Positions 1-12,214 of a stretch of 64,000 bases of DNA are shown one piece after another. The position numbers were made by a program, and so were the translations under genes. The notes under the pieces are model-generated. The model was not told the DNA's origin. It saw only the letters and a program-made list of their open reading frames with translations, and searched no databases. The DNA lies in the NCBI GenBank assembly GCA_013398055.1, contig VZRS01012471.1:165580-229579 (forward strand), in the 5' to 3' direction. The stretch is from Ifrita kowaldi (lineage: Eukaryota; Chordata; Aves; Passeriformes; Cinclosomatidae). Position 1 is the first letter of the stretch. Each line of letters starts with the position of its first letter.

Positions 1-3000
1 AACCAAAACCTGAAGAAATAATTCTGCTAAGAACTGTTTCTGTGTACCAGAATTGCAATTCCATCCTCCAGCATGAGCTGTATTATAGATCTCCAGCCAA
101 CAATAAATATCACTTATTTGGATACAGTTTTAATTAACTAGCATCCCAGATCAGTTCACACAAGGAAGGCAAATTTATTAATATAAATTTTCAGGTCAAT
201 AATCTTTAAATGTAGCATGCTTAGGCATGTCATTTTCTATATGAGTAGAAAACAAAATCTTTTGAAATGGAGAATTTGTCAATAAATCATTATAAAGAAT
301 TCAAAGCACAAGCAAAAATTTACAAGTATGTACATATTATGTGTTGGCAAGCATGCAATAAAGGGCATGTGTGGTATATACCTGCTTTATCTGAAGACAG
401 CATTCTATTAAAACAAAAATAAAATCAAAGAAGGACCTGTGATCATAAAAATCTTATGGTCCACCTTATGAAATATTTTAAACTAAACTTTTAGGTTATT
501 TAAATGGTGTTGGTTAGGCTCAGCTGTGTTAGGTATGGCTTTGTTTGATTGTTTTGGATTTTTTTTCTCAACTGATATTAAACAAAACCAGAAAATAAAA
601 CACTATTTGTCAAATAAGCTCTACACAAAACTGCATTTCAGCACATTTTAACTTGAAGACTATTTTACCAGCATTGGTTCTATCATGAATATATAGCAAA
701 ATTACACAGCTGTAATCGCTCCCATAATCTCAAGTAAAGAATTAATTCTTCTTGGTCGGAAAAAAAAATGTGGTGAATTTTAAAAGATGTCCAAAAGCAG
801 ACTCTGACTAAGACCTAACTGAAGTTGTTCCACACATCCAGAGTTATAGTCAAAAGGCAGTGAGCTGAAATGAACACACTCTTATCCTATGCACATCTAG
901 AGGATCTACTTTTAGGAATATATTTGTATATCTATGGTGATGAACAGGAGAAATCACTTCTGAAAAGTATGTTTGCTTTAAGGAAATATAAGACGTTGCC
1001 AAATATGTAGAAGAAATATGTTATTTAAGAACTACTTTTATTTATATTTTATTCTTCAGTCTTTTGTATCTCATCTTGATTTTCTGCCCTTGTTTCTCTT
1101 CTTCTGTTCCTTCTGCAAAATGTGTAATGTTCTATCAATGCTATTTAAAGAGCTGGCATATGGTTTACTGAAGTCACCACAATTTTATTTTTTCATTGAA
1201 AAAAAATATCCAGAACTAAAAATAAACCATAGAATTAATCTCCAAATCTGAACAAAATCCTGAATGGTTATCACCTTTGGTTATTTTAGTTTGAATATTT
1301 TAAAGAATTCTGGGGTTTTCCCTCATGAAGTACAGATTTAATAAACTTATAATGTATATTGACTGCAGATATATGACACCAAGTGAGACATGGAGTCAGT
1401 CACATTCTCTCACATAAGCAAAAAACAGGAATATTTTTTCAAGCTTTGTGGTTTTGGTCAGGTATAGAATTTCTCCCAGCATGAACAGGAAGGTTTTAAA
1501 TGAAAAACTTTCTCATTCTCAGCTGAAATTTGTGTCTTTCAGTAAAGTAGGTAATAATAAGACGAAATATTTCATGCTTTAGCAAAAACTGCCTTTTCAA
1601 TAAATTTAGACTCGGTAGTAATGAGCTATATTGTGAAGGGTTTAATCTGTTCTTGAAAAAAGTGGGAAGTCATTCTTCTGCCCTGCTCTCAGGTATTAAG
1701 TCCGTACATCTTTTATGTTGACAGTTCAGCTTCAGGCTATAAAATAGAAGAACCTGTTCTACATCTACTATTTAAAACAAGAGCAGAAAAACTAAACCTC
1801 CATCAATCTGCTGTCTTCGTTTTACGGCTTATCTGTGGCAAAAAATGAATCATAAGAAAGATTTGTTCTGATTCTACAGACAGATCCATCAACCCACCAG
1901 GACCCATGAACCATGCATTTCTGCAGAGATTGGTGCTAGTGGTGTAGTTGGGATTCTAAACATACTATAACTTCAAGCTACTGCTATTCACTTGCAGTCT
2001 GCAATAAAAATGTATTTAGAGAGGGTGCAGGCACATAGTAAGCCCAAAGTAATATGGGTTCACAGGGTCTTTTTACACGTCTCTACTTTTTCCAAATAGC
2101 GTGCTTTCTTTTAGACCTCTTTCAGGACCAAAAGAAAGGCAGTGATATCATTTTGAACAGGTTTTTTATGTCCAAATCTCTTAAATGCAAAATTAATACA
2201 AATATGCAGTTTCTTCACCAAATTGCTTGTAAGGTCTTCAATAAATAACCATCTATCAAGATCAGATATGTGAATTTTTAAGCTGCAACTTTTCAAAAAC
2301 AAACCCTACACATCTTTATAATCTCACATGTAAATTTTGGATCACAAGTGAAGACAGCTAACAGATGAAGTATTTGCTCACCTGAAAGAAGCAGATCAAC
2401 AGACTGAAGTCTACTTGTGATGGTATGTAGGGTGAGGATAGCAAAGGAAAGCAAAGTCGGGAATGCTTGAAAAATAAAATATTTTTAGTTAACAAGAAGA
2501 AAATTAAAACTTTGGAGAAAGGATTCAGTTCACATCTGAATCCCTCTTCCAAAATAGTCTCTGATTTTATCTTAATCCTGTGAATAGCCACGTCTGAAAA
2601 AGTGTGGTAGCAGTTGCAATAAAGCACACGATTATTTTAGTCAAGGGCCACTGCCTTGAATGTATTCAGGAACAACTCTGGCTCAGGTAAATAATCAGGG
2701 TAAAACACAGCGCACAGTGTAGCAGTGATGCAAATGATTTAGTGTAGTGTCTACATGTAGTTTCAGCCCCCTTTTTCAGATAGCTCTATCCAGAAATTTC
2801 TTAACGTATTCAGATCCAGTGCCAGAAAATATCAACTAAGTGCAGAAAAAAATTGAGACATTCTTAAGAAATTATAGTTCAGTTGGCTTTAAAACATGAC
2901 ACAAGTGTGAGAAACATAGAAAACATACAAGTATCATTTGGTGGCATTTATTCTGTAATGATTGTGAAAAATGTATCTTGAATGGATTATTTGGATATTT

Positions 3001-3310
3001 TCAAAAGATGAAAAAGCAGCTAATTACATAAGCTATCAACAACTTTCCATGAAAAGAGCTTATAGGGTTTCTGACCTGATATCATATTCATTTAATCTAA
3101 TTTATGAAACTGCTAGAGGAAACATTCAGCCGCTTTCTTGAAAGACTGACTTGGGGATTATTGGAGCTGTGTAATTGTTCAACTGATCAGACTTAAAAAG
3201 AAACATTTTGTTTTACATTAATCTTGCAGAAATGGGCAATGAGTTTGAGAAATAGATTGCTGTCTAAAAGTCTTGCCAAAAAACGTCTAGCTGTGAGCAA
3301 CCACAACTGT
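1..3310. other. Intronic sequence with no recognisable feature
   Basis: AT-rich unique-looking sequence. Only short chance reading frames occur (the longest is 89 codons), with no domain-like composition. I recognise no repeat family, RNA gene or coding exon on either strand. Confidence 0.6.
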
Positions 3311-4944
3311 TTTTTTTTTTCTAACAGACTCATTTTCTTATTTTCAGTCTTTATTCAACATGTTTTCTCCCCTCCTCTGTAACATAATTATTCAGAAATC
3401 CAGCATAAAACAGGTTGAGCAGTTAATAACAGGCAGCTTAAACATTTTTTCCCATTGATGCACTGCAGATGTTTCTTTCTTTTTATTTTTTTTCCTTTAG
3501 CTTCTCATCTAATTTGTATACATTTCTACTCTGATCTTGAATATGCTCTCATAACATATGGAAGCACCTGAAAGTAAGTCTGGAAAATGCACATATTTAT
3601 AAGGCTTTTATTGGATATGTAGCATGTTTAGAGGGAAAGCAGAGTTTGTCCAGATAATGTTGGAAGAATTTGACTGAGATAGGTAGTCTGCCGCAACAAG
3701 AAAGGCTTCCAGACCTCTTAAAGATATTCTATATAAAAGTTTGTAGTCTTTCAGTACATGTCTATGTAGATGTATTCTTTTTCCAAGATAAGTTCACTTT
3801 GTTTTTTATTTGACATAAACTTATCTCAAAAGTAGTCATAGCTCCATGATAAATACTCCTCATTTTACAAATACTTCACTTCAGTAATTAGAACTTGACA
3901 TCTAGCCTAAAAGAGATGGCAAAATGTTATACTGCCAGATATTCAAAACGTCCACTAAAATATAAGAGTTCCTCCATGCAGAAACAGGTACAAGATGCTG
4001 TTTTCCCCTTAATTTCCCAAGGGTATTCTTATTACGATAAATAAAGGATTCTAATTAATCTGGAATAAAAAAGAAAATGTTTAAACAAGTTGAGCCTAAC
4101 TGTGGGAAAAGAACTAAAATTCTAGGAAATCTTCAGTTCACGCAAAGAAAGAAAAAGAAGATACAAATTACAAAAGACAATGCTATGCAGAAATAGAATG
4201 GATTTCATTTTATGTGGTACATGCAAACAAAATGCAGTGAGTATAACTGAACATGCAGTCTATTGAGGACTCTATCTTCAGGTTCACATAAATACCGTAA
4301 TTGGAATTATTCCTTGAATGTTGAATGAGTTTATATAAGATGAATCCTAGCAAGCCTGGTAAGGGTGAACATTTTCCTACGGGTTTAATAATGTGTAAAC
4401 CTGCTCCTGTTTGAAAACTGGGGGCTGGACAACTTGGGGTTTTTATTCATACTGTCACTGATTTAGCACTATATTCTTGGTCTGTCAGAAAACTATTGCA
4501 TATTTTCCATATTTGCTGGATGCTTGTGCAAAAATGTTGATTTTAACATTTTTCAGCCTATCTGCTGCATGAATTTTTTAGATTTAGTTGCACTCACAAA
4601 TTTATTATATTATATACAATATGGATGAGATACTACCCTTTATTACTGAGACACCACATAATCTGATGGCTGCTGCTGAAGGAAAAATATTATTTGCTTT
4701 CATTTTTCTCTTTCATCAGGAGATGATGAATAGTTAAAAATTAGAACAGAAGACGCATAAGCGGAATTCCTAGTTTACCCAGGAAACATTTATTCGTTAA
4801 GAGGGTCACAAACCTGCAGCTTCTAACCTGCTGTTTTAAAGTACAAGAGAAATTCTGCCATTGAGTAATGGCATACCTAGTAAAGTAAGTCTGACAAAGA
4901 TGAATAAATATGAGTTTTAAAGAAATCTGAAACATTAGTATCTT
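3311..4944. repeat. Inverted duplicate arm A (1634 bp; partner 7976-9609)
   Basis: This block matches the reverse complement of 7976-9609: position x corresponds to 12920 minus x over the whole block, with no length difference and no mismatch in the stretches I compared. Its right end is exactly the base before the single N at 4945. It contains nothing coding. The pairing is most simply explained as one locus present in two contigs, one placed in the wrong orientation. Confidence 0.93.
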
Positions 4945-4945
4945 N
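4945..4945. other. Single-N junction 1
   Basis: A lone unresolved base at the end of the inverted arm and directly before a G-rich tract. It behaves as a contig join rather than a base-call ambiguity, since sequence homology changes abruptly here. Confidence 0.75.
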
Positions 4946-4950
4946 TTATT

Positions 4951-4987
4951 GGGGAGGTGGGGAGGGGTGGGGAGGGGTGGGGAGGGA
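4951..4987 (+). repeat. G-rich minisatellite, potential G-quadruplex
   Basis: Short tandem of GGGGAGGGGTG-like units on the plus strand with eight runs of two to four G. It meets the usual G4 motif rule of at least four G-runs with short loops. It lies six bases after a contig join and may have caused the sequencing break. Confidence 0.85.
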
Positions 4988-5115
4988 AGAAAAGTGAGAA
5001 AGAGAAAAAAGAAAAAACGTGTAGCAGCATCTTCAATACAAACACAAAGAGCTCTTTTATATGGGATTGACAAGACTGTACTATGGTTTATGGCAGAGCT
5101 TTTCTGCACACCAGC

Positions 5116-5440
5116 ATCATACCTGAAGGGAGCCTAAAAGAAAGATGAAGAGAGACTATTTACAAAAGCATATAATGACAGAACAAGGAAGAATGGCATC
5201 AAACTGAAAGAGAGTAGGTGTAGATTAGGTATTAGGAAGAAAATCTTCACTGTGAGGGTCGTGAGGCACTGGCACAGGTTACCCAGGGAAGCTGTGGATG
5301 CCTCATCCCTGGAAGTGCTCAAGGACATATTGGATGGGGCTCTGAGCAACCTAGATTAGTGGTAGACGTCCCTGCCTGTGGCAGGGGAGTTGGAACTAGA
5401 TGATTTTTAAGATCCAACCTAAACCATTCTATGATTTTAT
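5116..5440 (+). mobile_element. CR1 LINE 3' end (5'-truncated)
   Basis: The sequence follows the avian CR1 3' consensus: acctgaagggagcc..., then a segment like gacagaacaagg..aatggc..caaactgaaagag, a stretch like aggaagaaaatcttcactgtgagggtcgtgaggcactgg, tggatggggctctgagcaac, and the terminal ccattctatgattttatg. CR1 is a non-LTR retrotransposon that normally lands as 5'-truncated copies, as here. It is non-functional. From 5320 onward the same sequence recurs at 9611-9731, which is the shared part of the duplicated block and not a second insertion. The 5' limit is approximate. Confidence 0.9.
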
Positions 5441-7259
5441 GAGAAGTGTATTTTACACAGGTTTAATTTGTCTGTTCTTTTATTTTCCTCCTCTTTCAAT
5501 ACATGAAATTCAAGCTTTTTCCTATTATTCACCAACAACAGAGATTTTTTAATTTCTGTTATGTAATATTTCATGTGCAACAGTAAAGATATAATTACTA
5601 CATATACACAAGGTCACTGCAAGGTTCTACCAAGACATGATAGCTCTCAGATGAAAGTAATGTCTTCCTGTCTTTGTGGAGGGAATTTTTCCTGGCTTTA
5701 AAATATGCTTTTTACAAAGTTGACAAGCCTCATCAGTTAGGATTTGCTTATATTTCTTTTAAATTCTTTTCAATTTTCAATATTTGTGCTGTTCTATGTA
5801 TTGTGATAATTGTCTTCCTCCTCATGAGACCTGATTTGTTTTCTTACCTCCAGATTTCACCACTTTAGAGTTTTCTGACACTGTTGTCAAAGTCCCCAGG
5901 AAAAAAGTTTTATCTGGTATCTGCTGCATGAACCTCTATTCTTGTAAATATAGTCCTGCACAACACTGCTTTTATAATGTTAATATTATAAAATATGTAT
6001 TTATATACCGAACAAGCTCTTCTGGTATGATAATTTAAAATAATAGTGCCTATTTACAAATATTTTAATAAAGAATAGAAAAAGAAGTTAATTGATACTT
6101 TGTTTATAATTGAATCCTGCAAGCTATGTATCTGCTAAGTCCCAAACTTCAATATAGCTCAAAGTCTCAAACTTCAATGTAGCTATTCACAGAAAAAAGA
6201 AATTCATACCTAAGAAAATGTTGATCCAAAAAATCTGAATTATGCCCTTTCCAGCTCAGGAAGACAAACAATGTTAAGTGGAAGGTGGTTGGTTCCAATC
6301 TGAACTAGAACAGACATTCAAATGAGTAATCTCTCTTTTCATCACAAAATGAGTATTCTAAAAAATTGTGAGGTTCACCAACTGTAATAAAACTGACATC
6401 CTCTATCCAGTCATTTAAACCCCGAGTAAGCTCAGGAAGATGTTAATTAATTAAAAAAAAGATCAACACAAGTTTAATATTCTTGAAAACTCAGACTGGA
6501 CTTGGGTCATAGCCTAGACTTGGCAGTACCGGGTGTTGATCTAAAGAGAAAGATAAGACATTAATTATTCTTATACTCCTCTGGTTCTGTGTTGTTAAAT
6601 ATTGTCAGCCACGAGATCTGTCCAGCTTGTTTGATCTAGGGAGAATGTGCTATACCTTTAGGTCAGAAATGAGCAATAATGGTACCTACCTAAGACCCAC
6701 GATTGTGGCGAACAGCATAATTATCAGTGTACTTTCAGGTCTTATTTAAATATCGTTAGATCATATGTCATATATATTACCTGATATAATTCACATGATA
6801 TGGACTGGAAAGTGAAAAGCTTGCAATAGCCGACAGCTTTTTCTCTCTTTATCTCAGGAAAATGATGCTACCTTCACCAGGGAGACACTTGGAAAACATC
6901 AGCTTATAAAGGAATATTTACTAGTTCAGCAGAGCAAATGGTCCTAAAAGACTCAGAAAGGTATTGTGACACTCTTACAACAATACTCTAGTCTCCTGGT
7001 CTGAAATTCTACCAGTATAAAGAATAAAATTATCTGTGTTCTGGGAGGGCTTCACTGCTCAGATATGTAAATTGAGAAGTTGGCCTTTTTATGCTCCCTA
7101 CCTAGTCTGAGGAAAGAGAGGCTCTATCAGAGAGAATTTCAGTTCAAATTCTTAATATAGAGATTCAAACACTATTTAAGCAAGTTTTTGGTCTTTTAGG
7201 GCTTTTTTGCGTTTTTTTTTCCTTTGGCTACCAAAAATTAGGAACAAGAATCTTTAACC
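5320..7259. repeat. Direct duplicate block, copy 1 (1940 bp; partner 9611-11550)
   Basis: Corresponds base for base to 9611-11550 with a constant offset of 4291, no length difference and no mismatch in the lines I compared. Its right end abuts the N at 7260, and its partner's left end abuts the N at 9610. It begins inside a CR1 3' end and ends at the start of another CR1, which are typical places for contigs to break. The interior is AT-rich non-coding sequence. Confidence 0.93.
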
Positions 7260-7260
7260 N
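7260..7260. other. Single-N junction 2
   Basis: A lone N where the first copy of the direct block stops. At the second copy the sequence continues straight into a CR1 element, while here it continues into unrelated sequence. Confidence 0.75.
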
Positions 7261-7975
7261 GTCTGGATGGATTAATTCCAAGAATCCAAATTTTTTAGGC
7301 ATGCATGAGCGCACTGTAAGTTTCAACACACTCCATGGCAGGTAGTTCTAAGCAGATTTCCTGGGTAATTTCGGGATATACCAGATGCAGGATGTCTTTC
7401 AGTTTCTTCCCACATTCTTTAACTTTTCTTGCCTACTTCCAGTCTGCCTCTTCTGCTTTGATTCCTCTGCTGGGGGCAGGTGAGGACGATGTGGAAAAAC
7501 AAGAGTTTTCTTCAACTTTGAAAATTTAAATGTGCAACTATCAAGATAGGCCTTTCAAGTATACTGAAGAACTCCTTCATGAAAATAATATTTTTTCACA
7601 CAGTAATATTTTGCATTACAAAAGAATTTTTCTAGTTTGTATGCACATATTTATGGCTAACTTGACTGGGCACATTACAAAAGCTATCCATGTAATCTTT
7701 CATTATTAAAGCAGCTTCTTGCATTAGATAGCTGTTTAAAAAATATCAAATGCTTTTTCTCACCTTTTGAAAAGGGGGATTTGAAATTGGAGTTTGGTTT
7801 TGGTTCGCTATTTTTTTCTGGGTTTGGTCTTTTCTTCTTTGGGGTTTCTTTTTAGTTTGAAAATGATTGTTAACTTTCTGCCTGGGAAAGAAACTAGCCA
7901 TCTTTTTGAGAAAAAAAGGAAAATTAAGTAATTTCATAATTTGTAACTTTCCTACATGTAATTTTGGCCCTCAAA
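7261..7975. other. Unique spacer before the inverted arm
   Basis: The 715 bp are not repeated elsewhere in the window. When 7261-9609 is flipped, this piece extends the sequence beyond 4944, so it probably belongs immediately after 4944 in reverse orientation. T-rich on the plus strand; no gene or known repeat recognised. Confidence 0.6.
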
Positions 7976-9609
7976 AAGATACTAATGTTTCAGATTTCTT
8001 TAAAACTCATATTTATTCATCTTTGTCAGACTTACTTTACTAGGTATGCCATTACTCAATGGCAGAATTTCTCTTGTACTTTAAAACAGCAGGTTAGAAG
8101 CTGCAGGTTTGTGACCCTCTTAACGAATAAATGTTTCCTGGGTAAACTAGGAATTCCGCTTATGCGTCTTCTGTTCTAATTTTTAACTATTCATCATCTC
8201 CTGATGAAAGAGAAAAATGAAAGCAAATAATATTTTTCCTTCAGCAGCAGCCATCAGATTATGTGGTGTCTCAGTAATAAAGGGTAGTATCTCATCCATA
8301 TTGTATATAATATAATAAATTTGTGAGTGCAACTAAATCTAAAAAATTCATGCAGCAGATAGGCTGAAAAATGTTAAAATCAACATTTTTGCACAAGCAT
8401 CCAGCAAATATGGAAAATATGCAATAGTTTTCTGACAGACCAAGAATATAGTGCTAAATCAGTGACAGTATGAATAAAAACCCCAAGTTGTCCAGCCCCC
8501 AGTTTTCAAACAGGAGCAGGTTTACACATTATTAAACCCGTAGGAAAATGTTCACCCTTACCAGGCTTGCTAGGATTCATCTTATATAAACTCATTCAAC
8601 ATTCAAGGAATAATTCCAATTACGGTATTTATGTGAACCTGAAGATAGAGTCCTCAATAGACTGCATGTTCAGTTATACTCACTGCATTTTGTTTGCATG
8701 TACCACATAAAATGAAATCCATTCTATTTCTGCATAGCATTGTCTTTTGTAATTTGTATCTTCTTTTTCTTTCTTTGCGTGAACTGAAGATTTCCTAGAA
8801 TTTTAGTTCTTTTCCCACAGTTAGGCTCAACTTGTTTAAACATTTTCTTTTTTATTCCAGATTAATTAGAATCCTTTATTTATCGTAATAAGAATACCCT
8901 TGGGAAATTAAGGGGAAAACAGCATCTTGTACCTGTTTCTGCATGGAGGAACTCTTATATTTTAGTGGACGTTTTGAATATCTGGCAGTATAACATTTTG
9001 CCATCTCTTTTAGGCTAGATGTCAAGTTCTAATTACTGAAGTGAAGTATTTGTAAAATGAGGAGTATTTATCATGGAGCTATGACTACTTTTGAGATAAG
9101 TTTATGTCAAATAAAAAACAAAGTGAACTTATCTTGGAAAAAGAATACATCTACATAGACATGTACTGAAAGACTACAAACTTTTATATAGAATATCTTT
9201 AAGAGGTCTGGAAGCCTTTCTTGTTGCGGCAGACTACCTATCTCAGTCAAATTCTTCCAACATTATCTGGACAAACTCTGCTTTCCCTCTAAACATGCTA
9301 CATATCCAATAAAAGCCTTATAAATATGTGCATTTTCCAGACTTACTTTCAGGTGCTTCCATATGTTATGAGAGCATATTCAAGATCAGAGTAGAAATGT
9401 ATACAAATTAGATGAGAAGCTAAAGGAAAAAAAATAAAAAGAAAGAAACATCTGCAGTGCATCAATGGGAAAAAATGTTTAAGCTGCCTGTTATTAACTG
9501 CTCAACCTGTTTTATGCTGGATTTCTGAATAATTATGTTACAGAGGAGGGGAGAAAACATGTTGAATAAAGACTGAAAATAAGAAAATGAGTCTGTTAGA
9601 AAAAAAAAA
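7976..9609. repeat. Inverted duplicate arm A' (partner 3311-4944)
   Basis: Reverse complement of 3311-4944 over its full 1634 bp, ending in an A-run that corresponds to the T-run at 3311-3320, directly before the N at 9610. Small reading frames here are the same chance frames seen in the other arm. Confidence 0.93.
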
Positions 9610-9610
9610 N
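9610..9610. other. Single-N junction 3
   Basis: A lone N between the inverted arm and the second copy of the direct block. The block begins here in the middle of a CR1 3' end, whereas the first copy shows the upstream part of the same CR1. Confidence 0.75.
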
Positions 9611-11550
9611 CAAGGACATATTGGATGGGGCTCTGAGCAACCTAGATTAGTGGTAGACGTCCCTGCCTGTGGCAGGGGAGTTGGAACTAGATGATTTTTA
9701 AGATCCAACCTAAACCATTCTATGATTTTATGAGAAGTGTATTTTACACAGGTTTAATTTGTCTGTTCTTTTATTTTCCTCCTCTTTCAATACATGAAAT
9801 TCAAGCTTTTTCCTATTATTCACCAACAACAGAGATTTTTTAATTTCTGTTATGTAATATTTCATGTGCAACAGTAAAGATATAATTACTACATATACAC
9901 AAGGTCACTGCAAGGTTCTACCAAGACATGATAGCTCTCAGATGAAAGTAATGTCTTCCTGTCTTTGTGGAGGGAATTTTTCCTGGCTTTAAAATATGCT
10001 TTTTACAAAGTTGACAAGCCTCATCAGTTAGGATTTGCTTATATTTCTTTTAAATTCTTTTCAATTTTCAATATTTGTGCTGTTCTATGTATTGTGATAA
10101 TTGTCTTCCTCCTCATGAGACCTGATTTGTTTTCTTACCTCCAGATTTCACCACTTTAGAGTTTTCTGACACTGTTGTCAAAGTCCCCAGGAAAAAAGTT
10201 TTATCTGGTATCTGCTGCATGAACCTCTATTCTTGTAAATATAGTCCTGCACAACACTGCTTTTATAATGTTAATATTATAAAATATGTATTTATATACC
10301 GAACAAGCTCTTCTGGTATGATAATTTAAAATAATAGTGCCTATTTACAAATATTTTAATAAAGAATAGAAAAAGAAGTTAATTGATACTTTGTTTATAA
10401 TTGAATCCTGCAAGCTATGTATCTGCTAAGTCCCAAACTTCAATATAGCTCAAAGTCTCAAACTTCAATGTAGCTATTCACAGAAAAAAGAAATTCATAC
10501 CTAAGAAAATGTTGATCCAAAAAATCTGAATTATGCCCTTTCCAGCTCAGGAAGACAAACAATGTTAAGTGGAAGGTGGTTGGTTCCAATCTGAACTAGA
10601 ACAGACATTCAAATGAGTAATCTCTCTTTTCATCACAAAATGAGTATTCTAAAAAATTGTGAGGTTCACCAACTGTAATAAAACTGACATCCTCTATCCA
10701 GTCATTTAAACCCCGAGTAAGCTCAGGAAGATGTTAATTAATTAAAAAAAAGATCAACACAAGTTTAATATTCTTGAAAACTCAGACTGGACTTGGGTCA
10801 TAGCCTAGACTTGGCAGTACCGGGTGTTGATCTAAAGAGAAAGATAAGACATTAATTATTCTTATACTCCTCTGGTTCTGTGTTGTTAAATATTGTCAGC
10901 CACGAGATCTGTCCAGCTTGTTTGATCTAGGGAGAATGTGCTATACCTTTAGGTCAGAAATGAGCAATAATGGTACCTACCTAAGACCCACGATTGTGGC
11001 GAACAGCATAATTATCAGTGTACTTTCAGGTCTTATTTAAATATCGTTAGATCATATGTCATATATATTACCTGATATAATTCACATGATATGGACTGGA
11101 AAGTGAAAAGCTTGCAATAGCCGACAGCTTTTTCTCTCTTTATCTCAGGAAAATGATGCTACCTTCACCAGGGAGACACTTGGAAAACATCAGCTTATAA
11201 AGGAATATTTACTAGTTCAGCAGAGCAAATGGTCCTAAAAGACTCAGAAAGGTATTGTGACACTCTTACAACAATACTCTAGTCTCCTGGTCTGAAATTC
11301 TACCAGTATAAAGAATAAAATTATCTGTGTTCTGGGAGGGCTTCACTGCTCAGATATGTAAATTGAGAAGTTGGCCTTTTTATGCTCCCTACCTAGTCTG
11401 AGGAAAGAGAGGCTCTATCAGAGAGAATTTCAGTTCAAATTCTTAATATAGAGATTCAAACACTATTTAAGCAAGTTTTTGGTCTTTTAGGGCTTTTTTG
11501 CGTTTTTTTTTCCTTTGGCTACCAAAAATTAGGAACAAGAATCTTTAACC
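9611..11550. repeat. Direct duplicate block, copy 2 (partner 5320-7259)
   Basis: Same 1940 bp as 5320-7259. The first about 120 bases (to 9731) are the terminal part of a CR1 whose upstream portion is present only at 5116-5319. This supports the idea that 4946-5319 belongs directly in front of 9611. Otherwise AT-rich non-coding sequence. Confidence 0.93.
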
Positions 11551-12214
11551 TCATGAACTTCAAAAAAGCCAAATGTAATGCATCAGTACTGGGATATGAA
11601 GTGATTGAGAGCAGCCATTCTGAAAAGGACTTGAAGTTTCTGGTAGATGAAAAAGTGGAAATGACCCAACCATGTGCACTCACAGCCAGAGTTGTGGTTT
11701 TTTTACCAGAAAGCAAATGGTATCCTGGGCTGCATCAAAAGCAGTGTGGCCAGCAGGGTGAGGGAGGGTTTCTGTCCCTCTACCACAATGTCACAAGACC
11801 CCATCTGGAGCACTGCATCCAGCTCTGGAATCTTCAGCACAAGAAAGACATGAACCTGTTAGAGAGGGTTTAGAGGTGAGCCAAAAATGTCAGAGGGCTG
11901 GAGCACCCCTCCTGTGAGGACAGGCTGAAAGAGTTGGGTCTGTTCAGCCTCGAGAAGAGAAGGCTCTGGTGACACCCTACAGCAGCCTGTGAGTATTTAT
12001 ATGGGGGTTTATAAGAGAGATGGACAAAGACTTTTTACCAGGGCCTGCGGTGACAGAACAAGGGCCAATATTTTTAAGCTTAAAGAAGGTATGTTCAGAT
12101 TAGATGCAAGGAAGAATTTTTTTCACACTGACGATACTGAGTCCTGCTTTTGTTAGAGAGGCTAGACTAGATGATCTATAAATGTCCCTTCCTACCCACA
12201 CCATTCTAAGATAC
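11541..12214 (+). mobile_element. CR1 LINE 3' part with decayed reverse-transcriptase end
   Basis: About 670 bp of plus-strand CR1. A frame from 11553 to 11873 still reads through degenerate C-terminal RT-region motifs of CR1 ORF2: MNFKKAKC, EKDLKFLVDEK, RPHLEHCIQLW and HKKDMNLLERV. It then hits a stop. Further on come the usual atgtcagagggctggagcac, gttcagcctcgagaagagaa and a decayed terminal ccattctaagata. Stops and small deletions make it a dead copy. The left boundary lies at or just before the end of the duplicated block. Confidence 0.92.

Noticed and set aside
3311..9609. A genuine giant palindrome (1.6-kb arms, 3-kb spacer)
   Set aside because: Arm ends coincide with single-N joins and the copies show no divergence, which fits contig overlap better than a natural inverted duplication.
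5674..10159. Two copies of the same 64-codon frame (5674-5868 and 9965-10159) as a conserved gene pair
   Set aside because: They are the same sequence in the duplicated block, with no coding signature.
11553..11873. A 106-codon gene-like frame
   Set aside because: Decayed CR1 ORF2 fragment, not a host gene.
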